Assembly: GCA_029556545.1 (NCBI GenBank)
Contig: JAKQEQ010000069.1
Span: forward strand, 29,558 to 93,557
Direction of reading: 5' to 3'
Length of the DNA stretch: 64,000 nt
Source of the DNA: Candidatus Hydrogenedentota bacterium
Lineage (GTDB): Bacteria; Hydrogenedentota; Hydrogenedentia; Hydrogenedentales; JAGMZX01
In this document: positions 1 through 7,962 of the stretch, piece by piece
Position numbering within the stretch: the first letter of the stretch is position 1
How the letters are laid out: every line of letters begins with the position of its first letter
Notes under the pieces: model-generated
Seen by the model: the letters and a program-made list of their open reading frames with translations, nothing else
What the model was told of the DNA's origin: nothing
The model's database searches: none
Position numbers and translations under genes: made by a program

Positions 1-1226
1 GTGGGCAGCCCGATCATGAAGTAGGTCTTCACGTGGGTCCAGCCGCGCCGGAACGCCTCGGCGGCCATATCGAGCAGTTCCTCGTCCGGGATGAACTTGT
101 TGATGACCGCGCGCAGCCGCGGCGTGGCGGCCTCCGGCGCGAAGGTGAGCCCGCTGCGCCTTACGCCCGACACCATGTCGGCCATCTCGACGGCGAACGA
201 ATCGAGCCGCAGCGACGGCAACGCCACCGACACGTTGTCCTTGTGCGCCCGATCCGCGGCCTGCTTCACCAGCGTGCGTGGCCGCGAGAAGTCGCACGTG
301 GACAACGAGACGAGCGTGACGTGTTCGAGGCCGGTGTTGTCGAGGGTCTCGGCCATGATCCGGTCCACCTCGGGCAGGGTGCGCTCGCGGACGGGCCGCG
401 TCACCATGCCCGCCTGACAGAACCGGCAGCCTTGCGTGCAGCCGCGGAGCACTTCGAGCCCGACGCCGTCATGAACGAGCGACGCATACGGCACGATGTA
501 CCGCGTCGGAAACTTCGCCGCGTTCAGGTCGCGCGCGATGCGCTTCACGATCTTCGGCCCGTCCTCGCGCGGCACGATGCGCCCGTCATCGAGCGTCTCC
601 ATGGGATACAGCGCCGGCACGTAGAACCCGGGCAACTGCGCGAGCGCTTCGAGTTTCTCGGCGCGCGGCGCGCGCTTCAGCGGGCGCAACGTCTCGACGA
701 GGTCGACCACCGCGTCCTCGCCGTCGCCCACGACGAAGAAGTCCAGGAACGGCGCCAGCGGCTCCGGGTTGAACACCGTCGGCCCGCCCGCGAACAGGAG
801 CGGCGCGTCCTCGGGCCGGTCCGCGCTCCGCACCGGCAGCCCCGCGAGGTCAATCGCATTGAGAATGTTCGTGTACGTCAGTTCCGATTGCAGCGTGAAG
901 CCGATGAGGTCCGCCGCCGTCAGCGGGTCCTTCGACTCCTGCATAAACAGCGGCAACCCGCGCGCGCGCAGCGCCGCCTCCATGTCCGGCGCGGGCGAAT
1001 AGCCCCGCTCGCACCATACGTAATCGAGATCATTCAGGATCGCGTACAGGATATGCAACCCGAGATTCCCGAGCCCGAGCTCATACAAGTCCGGGAAAAA
1101 CAGACACACCCGCAGGTCCACGTCCGCCGCGCGCTTATGCACCGCGTTCCACTCCGTGCCGAGATACCGCGACGGCCTCTCGACCCGAGGCAGGATATCG
1201 TCTATCAATCTCGCGCTAAGGCTCAT
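1..1226 (-). CDS. B12-binding-type radical SAM protein (TIGR03960-like), C-terminus cut by window edge
   Basis: The minus strand encodes 408 codons from ATG at 1226 down to the window edge, with no stop. The radical SAM cluster motif CTQGCRFCQAG (CxxxCxxC) is intact and should bind a [4Fe-4S] cluster and S-adenosylmethionine. The N-terminal part has the FFPDLYELGLGNLG and LYAILN pattern of the B12-binding-like domain of TIGR03960. The last visible residues, GWTHVKTYFMIGLPT, are a hallmark of that family. The substrate of the family is not established. The missing part would normally complete the radical SAM barrel. Long open frames on the plus strand across this gene are shadows. Confidence 0.85.
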   Translation of the reverse strand, partial: MSLSARLIDDILPRVERPSRYLGTEWNAVHKRAADVDLRVCLFFPDLYELGLGNLGLHILYAILNDLDYVWCERGYSPAPDMEAALRARGLPLFMQESKDPLTAADLIGFTLQSELTYTNILNAIDLAGLPVRSADRPEDAPLLFAGGPTVFNPEPLAPFLDFFVVGDGEDAVVDLVETLRPLKRAPRAEKLEALAQLPGFYVPALYPMETLDDGRIVPREDGPKIVKRIARDLNAAKFPTRYIVPYASLVHDGVGLEVLRGCTQGCRFCQAGMVTRPVRERTLPEVDRIMAETLDNTGLEHVTLVSLSTCDFSRPRTLVKQAADRAHKDNVSVALPSLRLDSFAVEMADMVSGVRRSGLTFAPEAATPRLRAVINKFIPDEELLDMAAEAFRRGWTHVKTYFMIGLP

Positions 1227-1301
1227 TGCATGCCCTCTTCGTGTTCCATCATACAGAACACGCGGGCACGCGGCGAAATTCGGAGGGTGGCGACCGTTCA
1301 G

Positions 1302-2315
1302 TTAGTCTTGCTTGATCTTGAGTTCCTTTGTACTTAGACCAACTTCCCAGTAATCAATCGGGAAGCCCGCTTTCCGACTTAGAAACTGAAGAAAACCCCT
1401 TGAGTCGTCAGTCTCTGGAGCAGGGGAGCAAATAACGCATCGGGGAAGGCTCGTGCTCTCCGCAAAGTCTCTGTATACATATTCGAGTAGCTGTCCGACG
1501 CCTTCCCTGATCGCTTGCACTGCATTTGCGCAAGTCTTTACCTCGATGTATGCGTGGAATTCAGGATGCGTCACCATCACATCGACACAAGACCTCTCGA
1601 GAAAGACATGTTGACCAAATTCTCCTTCCAGCAGTTGGAAGAGGTGATTCTGGAGACGACGATGAGTAGGGTCATAGCATATCGAGGCCGTCCCTGCACG
1701 ATGGACACGCTCCACGGGAAGCGGTTTCTGTCGTCCCGATGGCAATCTTCGAAAGGCCTCTATATCCGCTGATTCCACCTTGTACAGCATGTATCTCGTT
1801 CGTTTCCAAACCCTGTCCTCTTCGTCCGCCAGACGGCCGGAGACATGGCATTCAGCATCCTCCGGTCGAAAGCGGATGTTGAAGATGCCCGTATTGTAGT
1901 CGGAATGTCCAGTCGTGATGCGGCTCGGATTTCCACCGATTGCACACACATCGTGGCGCATTTGCTGCAACCAACCCCTCCGCTCATATTCCTCTACCAC
2001 CCTCTGGCGATCTTCCTCCGTAAGTAACTCGCACTCACGAATCTCCCCGACGTAGTACCGCTGCCGGTCAGGGGAAATCGCATAAAGTAGAAGGTCTATG
2101 ACTTGCCCTGACTCAATCTGTCGGGTCCGGTTGAGGGCTTCCACAAAACCGTAATGATAACCGTCCAGTTGACGCGAGTAATCGAATAGCCACTCCTCAT
2201 GTCCGAAGCCCGTCTTACCCACATAGGCATCATTGCCTTCTAATTGACGCGCCTCGCCCGTTGGTCGCCGCCAACCTTGTGAATTCCAGCAAAGCCGTGC
2301 GAGATAGGACGCCAT
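1302..2315 (-). CDS. Putative PD-(D/E)XK nuclease with an unassigned N-terminal domain
   Basis: This 337-residue protein has an ideal AGGAGGT ribosome site 9 nt before its ATG. The C-terminal third shows a PD-(D/E)XK-like core: CVDVMVTHPEFHAYIEVKT (Asp, then Glu-x-Lys), followed by a helix REGVGQLLEYVY as in many restriction-type nucleases. The N-terminal part (WNSQGWRRPTGEA, then GFGHEEWLFDYS, then YYVGEIRECELL) recalls from memory PUA-like modules attached to restriction enzymes; this is a weak assignment. The DNA is visibly less GC-rich than its neighbours, suggesting transfer. It lies 183 bp downstream of the variable-repeat kinase on the same strand, so it could be that kinase's effector. 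No signal peptide or membrane segment is seen. Confidence 0.6.
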   Translation of the reverse strand: MASYLARLCWNSQGWRRPTGEARQLEGNDAYVGKTGFGHEEWLFDYSRQLDGYHYGFVEALNRTRQIESGQVIDLLLYAISPDRQRYYVGEIRECELLTEEDRQRVVEEYERRGWLQQMRHDVCAIGGNPSRITTGHSDYNTGIFNIRFRPEDAECHVSGRLADEEDRVWKRTRYMLYKVESADIEAFRRLPSGRQKPLPVERVHRAGTASICYDPTHRRLQNHLFQLLEGEFGQHVFLERSCVDVMVTHPEFHAYIEVKTCANAVQAIREGVGQLLEYVYRDFAESTSLPRCVICSPAPETDDSRGFLQFLSRKAGFPIDYWEVGLSTKELKIKQD

Positions 2316-2498
2316 GGCCTGGATACCTCCTGTTTATACTCACTGAGTACTCGGGCCTCACCTCGTAACACCGCGGTGCCATGCCGATGCCCCACGTCAC
2401 GAATACCCTGCACCACAGCCTTGCGTTTGCTTACGCGGCGAGAAGCATCGATGCGCCGCATCAAAGGATCAAAGAACCAAAGAATCAAATGACCTACA

Positions 2499-4724
2499 TC
2501 ATCTTCGCGAACGCGAACGCACCGCGAACACCCGGCCGTTGCCCGAGTAGTCCCGGTCGGCCCAGTCCTCGCCGCCGTTGCGGAAGCCGAAGCGCCACGC
2601 CGACGACGAATCGCGCGATTCCGCCCATACCCACCAGCCCGTGGTATTAAACACGGGGTCCATGTTCCGCCTGCCCACACCCGGCTGATACAGTCCGCGC
2701 AACTCCTCCCGGTTAGGCATGCGCCAGCCGCCGCCCGCCATCTTGCATGAGGCGACCCACTGTTCAGCCTCCTCGTAAGTGGTATCCCGGTCCGGCCCGA
2801 CCAGCCATTCGAGGCCGGTCTGGGCATCGAAAATCACGCCCTCCGCGGAAACGGTGAAGCGTGTTTTCTTATCCGCTGCCAGCGGCTTTTCCTCCAATGC
2901 CAACTGCTCTCCGTTGCCCGGCGCTACGGTCTGCGCCTGCTCCGAACGCGAACGCACCGCGAATACCCGGTGGTAGCGCAAGCCGTTCCGGTAGTCCCAG
3001 TCTTCGTTGCCGTTGTTGAAGAGGAAGTACCACGCCGACGACGGATCGCGCGATTCCGCCCATACCCACCATCCCTCGGTCGTGAATGCAGGGTCCATGT
3101 TCCGCCTGCCCACACCCGGCTGATACAGTCCGCGCAACTCCTTCCGGTTAGGCATGCGCCAGCCGCCGCCCGCCACCTTGCATGAGGCAACCCACTGTTC
3201 AGCCTGGTTGTAATCGGTATCCTGGTCCGGCCCGACCAGCCATTCAAGGTCGGTCTGGGAATCAGCTATAACGCCCTCCGCGGAAACGGTGAAGCGTGTC
3301 TTCTTATCCGCTGCCAGCGGCCTTTCCTCCAATGCCAACTGCTCTCCGTTGCCCGGCACTACGGTCTGCGCCTGCTTCGGACGCGAACGCACCGCGAACA
3401 CCCGGTTGTCGCTCGAGTCGTCCCGGTTGATCCAGTACTCGTCACCGTTGTGGAAGCGGAAGTCACTCGCCGACGACGAATCGCACGGTTCCGCCCATAC
3501 CCACCAGCCCCCGGTCTTGAACACAGGGTCCATGTTCCGCATGCCCGCACCCGGCTGATATAACCCACGCAATTCCTGCAGGTTAGGCATGCGCCAGCCG
3601 CCGCCCCCCACCTTGCATGAGGCAACCCACTGTTCAGCCTGGTCGTAATCGGTGTCCTGGTCCGGCCCGACCAGCCATTCAAGGCCGGTCTCGGAATCGA
3701 AAATCACGCCCTCTGCGGAAACGGTGAAGCGTGTCCTGCCGGGCGCGACGGCCATCGGCGGGGCTTCCACGCCGGGCGGGGGCGGGCCGGGTTTCGTGGC
3801 ACCTGGAACCGGCGCGGGCTTCTCGAAGCCGAGCATGAGAGGGTTCGGCTGGGGCTTGAGGCTTTCGCGGAGGGCGGCGGCCATGGCGCGGCCATCGAGA
3901 TAGCGATCGACGGGCCGCTTGCTCAGGGCCTTGAGGATGACGCGGCTGAGCGCCTCCGGGACGTTGACGTTGAGTTCGTGAGGCGGCGCGGGGTTCGCAT
4001 TGATGACATGATACATGACCGTGGTCAGGACCTCGCCCGTGAAAGGCTTCTCCCGCGTGAGCAGTTCGTACAGCATGACGGCGACGGAGAAGAGGTCGGA
4101 TCGCCCATCGACCTCCTGTCCCATGCACTGTTCGGGACTCATGTAAAACGGCGTGCCGATGAGGGCGCCCTCCTGCGTCAGCGTCGAGTCGGACATGTGG
4201 GCGATCCCGAAATCCGCCACCTTAATCGGTCCGCCCGGCGGCGTCATGATATTGGCCGGCTTGATGTCGCGATGAATGACACCCCGGTCATGCGCGCTGG
4301 CTAGGGCCTCGCAGATGGCCGCGCCCATCTCGGCGACGGTCTCGGGGTCTACGTGGCGCTTTTCCTCGATGACTTTGCGCAGATCGCCCCCTTCGAGAAA
4401 CTCCATGACAATGTAACCGATGCCATTCGCTTCGTCAGCGTCGTGGATGATGATAATGTTGGGATGGTTCAGCGCGCCTGCGGCGCGGGCCTCGCGCAGA
4501 AACCGCTTCATCATTTCATCAGCGTTCGGGGATGACTCGATCTTGTCACGGCGGACGGTCTTGATCGCGACGCGGCGCTCGATGTTCGGGTCGAGTCCCT
4601 CATAGACGACGCCCATCTCGCCTCTGCCAAGTTCGCGCACGATCCGGTAGCGCCCCAGGTGGTCCGGCATGTTCGTGGCGGTCACGCGCGTGGTTTTCTC
4701 CCCTTGATTACGATCACGGATCAT
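2499..4724 (-). CDS. Ser/Thr protein kinase with three DUF1566 repeats carrying DGR-like variable blocks
   Basis: A 741-residue protein from ATG 4724; TTG 4742 and GTG 4685 (12 nt after a GGGGAG) are alternative starts. The kinase domain (about residues 24-295) is complete: glycine loop GRGEMGVV, Lys55, HRDIKPAN at 151-158, DFG at 171-173 and GTPFYMSPEQ. A proline-rich linker follows, then three 145-residue DUF1566/Lcl-type repeats, each with GGGWRMPN, ELRGLYQP and GWWVWAE and ending in RVFAVRSR. No membrane segment is present, so kinase and repeats are probably cytosolic. In each repeat a 20-codon block (residues 421-440, 566-585, 711-730) varies almost only at NNC codons, as expected for adenine-directed DGR mutagenesis. 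DUF1566 is a C-type-lectin-like fold known among DGR targets. Likely role: ligand sensing coupled to phosphorylation. Confidence 0.85.
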   Translation of the reverse strand: MIRDRNQGEKTTRVTATNMPDHLGRYRIVRELGRGEMGVVYEGLDPNIERRVAIKTVRRDKIESSPNADEMMKRFLREARAAGALNHPNIIIIHDADEANGIGYIVMEFLEGGDLRKVIEEKRHVDPETVAEMGAAICEALASAHDRGVIHRDIKPANIMTPPGGPIKVADFGIAHMSDSTLTQEGALIGTPFYMSPEQCMGQEVDGRSDLFSVAVMLYELLTREKPFTGEVLTTVMYHVINANPAPPHELNVNVPEALSRVILKALSKRPVDRYLDGRAMAAALRESLKPQPNPLMLGFEKPAPVPGATKPGPPPPGVEAPPMAVAPGRTRFTVSAEGVIFDSETGLEWLVGPDQDTDYDQAEQWVASCKVGGGGWRMPNLQELRGLYQPGAGMRNMDPVFKTGGWWVWAEPCDSSSASDFRFHNGDEYWINRDDSSDNRVFAVRSRPKQAQTVVPGNGEQLALEERPLAADKKTRFTVSAEGVIADSQTDLEWLVGPDQDTDYNQAEQWVASCKVAGGGWRMPNRKELRGLYQPGVGRRNMDPAFTTEGWWVWAESRDPSSAWYFLFNNGNEDWDYRNGLRYHRVFAVRSRSEQAQTVAPGNGEQLALEEKPLAADKKTRFTVSAEGVIFDAQTGLEWLVGPDRDTTYEEAEQWVASCKMAGGGWRMPNREELRGLYQPGVGRRNMDPVFNTTGWWVWAESRDSSSAWRFGFRNGGEDWADRDYSGNGRVFAVRSRSRR
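2535..2594 (-). repeat. DGR-like variable block 3 (last DUF1566 repeat)
   Basis: This 20-codon block lies in the 3'-most repeat, 36 nt before the stop codon. Compared with the copies exactly 435 and 870 nt away, 13 codons differ. In each of them the third base is identical in all three copies (C in twelve, G in one), while bases one and two vary. The block is followed in coding direction by a shared segment encoding RVFAVRSR, which is where a DGR initiation-of-mutagenic-homing site would lie. Confidence 0.75.
2970..3029 (-). repeat. DGR-like variable block 2 (middle DUF1566 repeat)
   Basis: Aligned codon by codon with 2535-2594 and 3405-3464. It carries AAC at three of the variable positions (variable codons 3, 4 and 8 counted in coding direction), the codon expected in an unmutated DGR template. 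The other variable codons are NNC types such as TAC, CTC, GAC, GGC, CGC and CAC, plus one TTG. Confidence 0.7.
3405..3464 (-). repeat. DGR-like variable block 1 (first DUF1566 repeat)
   Basis: First of the three in coding order. Two variable codons are AAC (7 and 13). The others are GAC, CGC, CAC, TAC, ATC and AGC, plus one TCG. Non-variable codons between them (TTC, AAC, GGY, GAR, TGG, CGG) are kept in all three copies and show only synonymous third-base changes, the opposite of the variable codons. Confidence 0.7.
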
Positions 4725-5199
4725 GTTAGCACACCTGCGCAAGTAAGGAACTATGTCAGAATGTCATACGCCCGCAGCATCAAGTGATCCCCACCTCTTG
4801 GACACGCTCTTGGGGACGTTACTTGGTGATATCCACCCGTTACACCCATCCATTCGCCTTTTGTGACAGAAACGGACGCTCAGAACCCGGAGGTGTCGAC
4901 CACTCCCTTCCGTTCTCTGTTCATCCAACCCAAACTATCATGCTTGGCTTCTCCTGTCAACGGCCCGCGCCGGGTATGTCCCCGCCTCTGGGCTTCAGCA
5001 ACTATCCGGAACCCGTTTCCCGCAACGACTCGACCGACTCCGAAACGCGCTCTTGCCGTACGGGCGTCGACGCTTTGCGGACCTCAGATTTGCGTTCGAC
5101 CGTCATCATTCTGAACGCTCCTACGGTGCTTAGCGTGCCACCTCACGGCATCGGAGAGCATCGAGGCGACGCTGTGAATCTCCGTCGTCATTCGGCAAG
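4725..5199. other. Non-coding spacer upstream of the kinase
   Basis: 475 bp between the kinase start and the end of the PIN antitoxin gene. A 145-codon open frame on the plus strand has no recognisable protein character. One imperfect inverted repeat is visible: ATCAAGTGATCCCCA near 4779-4793 pairs with TGGGGACGTTACTTGGTGAT near 4811-4830. No DGR template repeat, reverse transcriptase fragment or tRNA is visible here. Confidence 0.5.
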
Positions 5200-5388
5200 T
5201 CAGTCCTGCCGCCTCTTGTGACCGCGCGGCGCGACTCCTGTAGGCACGGGAGGTCTGACCATGCGCTCTGGATGTTTCTTCGCGGCTTCGCGCAAATGAC
5301 GAAAGAGCTTTCCCACGTCGTTGCCAACGTCGCGCGCCAATCGGTCTTTCATTCGGTAGACTTCTCGTAGAATCGGATCGGGCTTCAT
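5200..5388 (-). CDS. Small protein paired with PIN toxin, probable antitoxin
   Basis: A 62-residue protein (MKPDPILREVYRMKDRLARD...) starting 3 nt after the stop of the PIN gene on the same strand, so the two are translationally coupled. The charged helical composition with REVYRMKDRLA and LFRHLREAAKKHPER resembles the short proteins commonly encoded just downstream of PIN-domain genes in cyanobacteria and PVC-type genomes. Here the toxin gene comes first, the reverse of classical vapBC. The antitoxin role is inferred from context. Longer overlapping frames in this stretch lack such composition. Confidence 0.6.
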   Translation of the reverse strand: MKPDPILREVYRMKDRLARDVGNDVGKLFRHLREAAKKHPERMVRPPVPTGVAPRGHKRRQD

Positions 5389-5391
5389 TCC

Positions 5392-5868
5392 TTAATCTCC
5401 CAGTAGCTCTTCCGGCGTACACACTTGTGGAGTAAACAATCCTCGCCTGTCATTCAGCGTCCTCAGGCGGCGGAGCGCAAATGCGTTTGCAAGGTGTTTG
5501 AGATTCCACGTACAGAGGAACTGCATCCGGTAGACGCTGGCAAAAGCCAGGTGCGCCGCGTCACCGGACCTATCTGATGGCACAATTCGCTCTCGAGCGT
5601 ATAGTTCGGTCAAGCGTTCCACCGCCGATGTCGCCTCCAGGACCGGGAACTGCGCGAGAAATTCATAGCGTCTGCCTGCTGCTTGGCTATCCCCTCGATT
5701 GGCCTCTTCCAGCACCACATCCGAAACAAACATCACGAAATGCCCGCGAGCGCGTCGCCACCAAGCGCGGGTTATCTCTTGTCTCGCAAGAGAAACGACA
5801 TCCCGCGATGGCGTTGCCAACAAATAGCTTGGGATTGTTGTTTCCAGGTATAGCGTCGGTTTTTCCAT
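5392..5868 (-). CDS. PIN-domain ribonuclease toxin (VapC-like)
   Basis: 158 residues from ATG 5868 (MEKPTLYLETTIPSYLLA). The frame stays open to 5916, but the family starts at this methionine. PIN acidic residues are visible: Glu in YLETTIPSYL, Glu in VVLEEANRG, Asp in GDAAHLAFA and Asn in CTWNLKHLAN. The ending CTPEELLGD is typical of the subgroup. PIN proteins are Mg2+-dependent RNases that act as type II toxins or regulatory nucleases. It is coupled to the small gene at 5200-5388. The region is less GC-rich than average, which fits a mobile toxin/antitoxin cassette. Confidence 0.8.
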   Translation of the reverse strand: MEKPTLYLETTIPSYLLATPSRDVVSLARQEITRAWWRRARGHFVMFVSDVVLEEANRGDSQAAGRRYEFLAQFPVLEATSAVERLTELYARERIVPSDRSGDAAHLAFASVYRMQFLCTWNLKHLANAFALRRLRTLNDRRGLFTPQVCTPEELLGD

Positions 5869-6219
5869 TACAAGTCCATGATCGCCTTGAGGTGGGCACA
5901 TTTTCAAGTCAGCCATTCACACAGTCATGCGCAGCCGCTGCCGCCTGCCTGCACCTCTTCATTCGTGAAATTCGTGTCATTCGTGCTCGATGCCCTGTTA
6001 TGGCCGGCTCCCTTCCGGCAAAAGCGACGCGGGTTTGACCCGCAAGTAAGCGTCGGTTATGCTCCGCTGGTTCGAGACAGGGACGGAATGAAGGGACTGC
6101 CCGACCATCCGGCGAGTCCTCTTCTCCCAAACGATGATGATGAAGAAGGACGCCGCCGTAGGCCGTACTCTTCGCTCCCGGTTTCTGTCCGACGATTAGG
6201 GAGGACTTCAAGACACGCC
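5869..6219. other. Divergent spacer between PIN toxin and permease
   Basis: 351 bp between two divergent genes. A small inverted repeat, GCGGGTTTGACCCGC, occurs near 6031-6045. Open frames run through from both sides but lack protein character, and a GGGAGG about 14 nt before 6220 marks the permease start. No clear sigma-70 promoter could be assigned. Confidence 0.4.
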
Positions 6220-7197
6220 ATGGTAACCCGCGCGACAACGAAGTGGACGGCTTTCGCGGCGCTGGTGGCGCTTTCCGCGCTCTTTCTGATGCCGTTCGTG
6301 TGGATGGTGTCGACTTCGCTCAAGCACGAGGCCCGCATCTTCTCGGGGCGGTGGATGCCCGAGACCGACGTGCGCGACGCCGAGGACCGCCCCATCGTGC
6401 GGTATCGCGGCGCGGACGCGGCCCTGCTCGGCGTCGCGGAAGATGGCCGCTACCGCGTGCTCGTCGGCAACACGGAGGCGCTGGCGTTCCAGGACGAAGT
6501 CGAGATGCGGCTCCGGCCCGGATTTCACTGGCGCAACTACACGCGCGCGTTCGAGATGATGCGCTTCACCCGCAACCTCCGCAATACGCTCTTCGTGTGC
6601 TTCACCACCGTCCTGGGGACCGTGCTGTCTTCGTCGTTGGCGGCCTATGGTCTGTCGCGCATCCCGTGGCGGGGCCGCGAATTCGTCTTCTGGCTTGTGC
6701 TCGCCACGATGATGGTCCCTTACCAGGTGACGCTTATCCCGCTTTTCGCGGTTTACGCCAAACTCGGCTGGATAGGCACGTTCAAGCCGCTTATCCTGCC
6801 GTATTTCTTCGGCGTGCCCTTCTATATCTTCCTCTTGCGCCAGTTCTTCAAGGGCATCCCCGAGGACCTCAGCGCCGCCGCGCGCATCGACGGCTGCACC
6901 GAGTTCGGCATATACGCGCGCATCATTCTGCCGCTGGCCAAGCCCGCCCTTGCCACGACGGCGCTCTTCATGTTCCTCTGGCAATGGGGCGACTTCCTGA
7001 GCCCGCTCGTCTACCTCCAGGACGACCGCCAATACACCCTCGCCGTGGCGCTCCAGCAGTTCCAGAGCCAGCACGAGAGCGCCTGGGGCCCGCTCATGGC
7101 CATGTCCACCGTCATCACCCTGCCCGTGATCGCCCTGTTCTTCTTCACGCAACGGACCTTCATCCAGGGCATCACGCTGACCGGCCTCAAGGGATAG
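6220..7197 (+). CDS. Carbohydrate ABC transporter permease (MalG type), orphan
   Basis: 325 residues from ATG 6220. Features are an N-terminal membrane segment (AALVALSALFLMPFVWMVSTSL), a periplasmic loop of about 70 residues, then five further hydrophobic segments. The EAA-type loop that contacts the ATPase is present: DLSAAARIDGCTEFGIYARIILPL. The C-terminus FFFTQRTFIQGITLTGLKG is classic for MalG-family permeases. It should form half of an inner-membrane sugar import channel. No MalF partner, solute-binding protein or ATPase lies in the window, so these must be elsewhere or lost. The loop after the first segment is longer than usual. Confidence 0.85.
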   Translation: MVTRATTKWTAFAALVALSALFLMPFVWMVSTSLKHEARIFSGRWMPETDVRDAEDRPIVRYRGADAALLGVAEDGRYRVLVGNTEALAFQDEVEMRLRPGFHWRNYTRAFEMMRFTRNLRNTLFVCFTTVLGTVLSSSLAAYGLSRIPWRGREFVFWLVLATMMVPYQVTLIPLFAVYAKLGWIGTFKPLILPYFFGVPFYIFLLRQFFKGIPEDLSAAARIDGCTEFGIYARIILPLAKPALATTALFMFLWQWGDFLSPLVYLQDDRQYTLAVALQQFQSQHESAWGPLMAMSTVITLPVIALFFFTQRTFIQGITLTGLKG

Positions 7198-7215
7198 GAC
7201 GCGGCGCATAGGAGG

Positions 7216-7256
7216 TGGGGCGTCCCGCCCCACACTACCGGGGGCAGGATGCCCCC
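7216..7256 (+). terminator. Tandem GC hairpins after the permease
   Basis: Two back-to-back inverted repeats (TGGGGCG-tcc-CGCCCCA and GGGGGCA-gga-TGCCCCC) follow the permease stop by about 20 nt. There is no T-run, so they are either structured 3' ends or members of the dispersed palindromic repeats seen elsewhere in the window, for example near 22583. Confidence 0.4.
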
Positions 7257-7350
7257 GCTCCTCTGCGCGAGGCGCGCGGGGCGTTTATGCGATAATGCCC
7301 GGGGCGTGTCTTGGGTCGTATTCTGGATCACGATTCTGGAGAAAAACGCC

Positions 7351-7908
7351 GTGACGCGACGCCGGAAACCGGGTATTTTCTGTTTCGAGGGCGACTGGTC
7401 GCCCGACCTGCGCACGCGCACCTCGGTGCGCCGCCTGCTCGAGTTCCTCAGCCAGGAGGAGCGTATCGATTTCATCTATCGCGACATCGGAACCCCCGAG
7501 GAACTGACGTACTACGTCAACCGGTGGCGATTACGTTCCTATGCGGCCTTCAACATCGGCTACTTCGCTTTTCACGGCGAACCCGACGCCATATTCATCG
7601 GGAAGAACCGTTTGAACTTGGTGGATATCGGCGAAATGCTGAACGGCGCATGCGCGGGAAAGGTCGTGTATTTCGGCAGTTGCTCGACGCTGGGCGCGTC
7701 GCCGAACGACGTGCGGCGCTTCAAGAGGATGACCAAGGCGAAGTGCGTGTGCGGTTACACGAAGGACGTCGAGTGGCTGCAATCGGCCTCCTTCGAACTG
7801 CTGCTGTTCGACGCGCTTACGTACTACCAGCGCATCGACGCCGTCGAAAACTACCTGCGGCGTTTCGAGGCCCTGAAACGCCAACTCGGGTTCAAGATGT
7901 ACCGCTGA
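7351..7908 (+). CDS. DUF6642-like protein with caspase-like His/Cys pair
   Basis: 185 residues from GTG 7351, preceded by GGAG at 7338. The sequence GIFCFEGDW at the start, then YFAFHGEPDAIFIG and VVYFGSCSTLGA, then CGYTKDVEWLQSASFELLLFDAL match my memory of DUF6642 proteins. The HG and SC motifs sit where caspase/CHAT-type cysteine peptidases carry their catalytic His and Cys, so a peptidase-like fold is plausible, though unproven. There is no signal peptide. It stands alone between an ABC permease and a secreted-protein operon, and its substrate cannot be inferred from context. Confidence 0.6.
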   Translation: MTRRRKPGIFCFEGDWSPDLRTRTSVRRLLEFLSQEERIDFIYRDIGTPEELTYYVNRWRLRSYAAFNIGYFAFHGEPDAIFIGKNRLNLVDIGEMLNGACAGKVVYFGSCSTLGASPNDVRRFKRMTKAKCVCGYTKDVEWLQSASFELLLFDALTYYQRIDAVENYLRRFEALKRQLGFKMYR

Positions 7909-7962
7909 CAAGCCCGCTGTGCTACCATCCGCACCTTACAACAACCACGAGGGCAATATCCG

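Noticed and set aside
33-1337. 434-codon open frame on the plus strand
   Set aside because: It is the GC-driven shadow of the radical SAM gene on the minus strand, which carries the conserved cluster motif; the shadow product is Arg-rich and featureless.
2316-2498. DGR template repeat or accessory gene after the kinase
   Set aside because: This gap was examined for an AAC-rich copy of the variable block and for a reverse transcriptase or Avd-like frame; none is visible. A short frame beginning MRRIDASRRVSKRK has no ribosome site and runs into the nuclease gene out of frame.
4784-5221. 145-codon open frame upstream of the kinase
   Set aside because: No ribosome site, no recognisable motif, overlaps the antitoxin gene antisense.
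5878-6219. N-terminal extension of the ABC permease
   Set aside because: The extension is low-complexity, lacks homology-like features, and a GGGAGG lies before ATG 6220, where the family start pattern begins.
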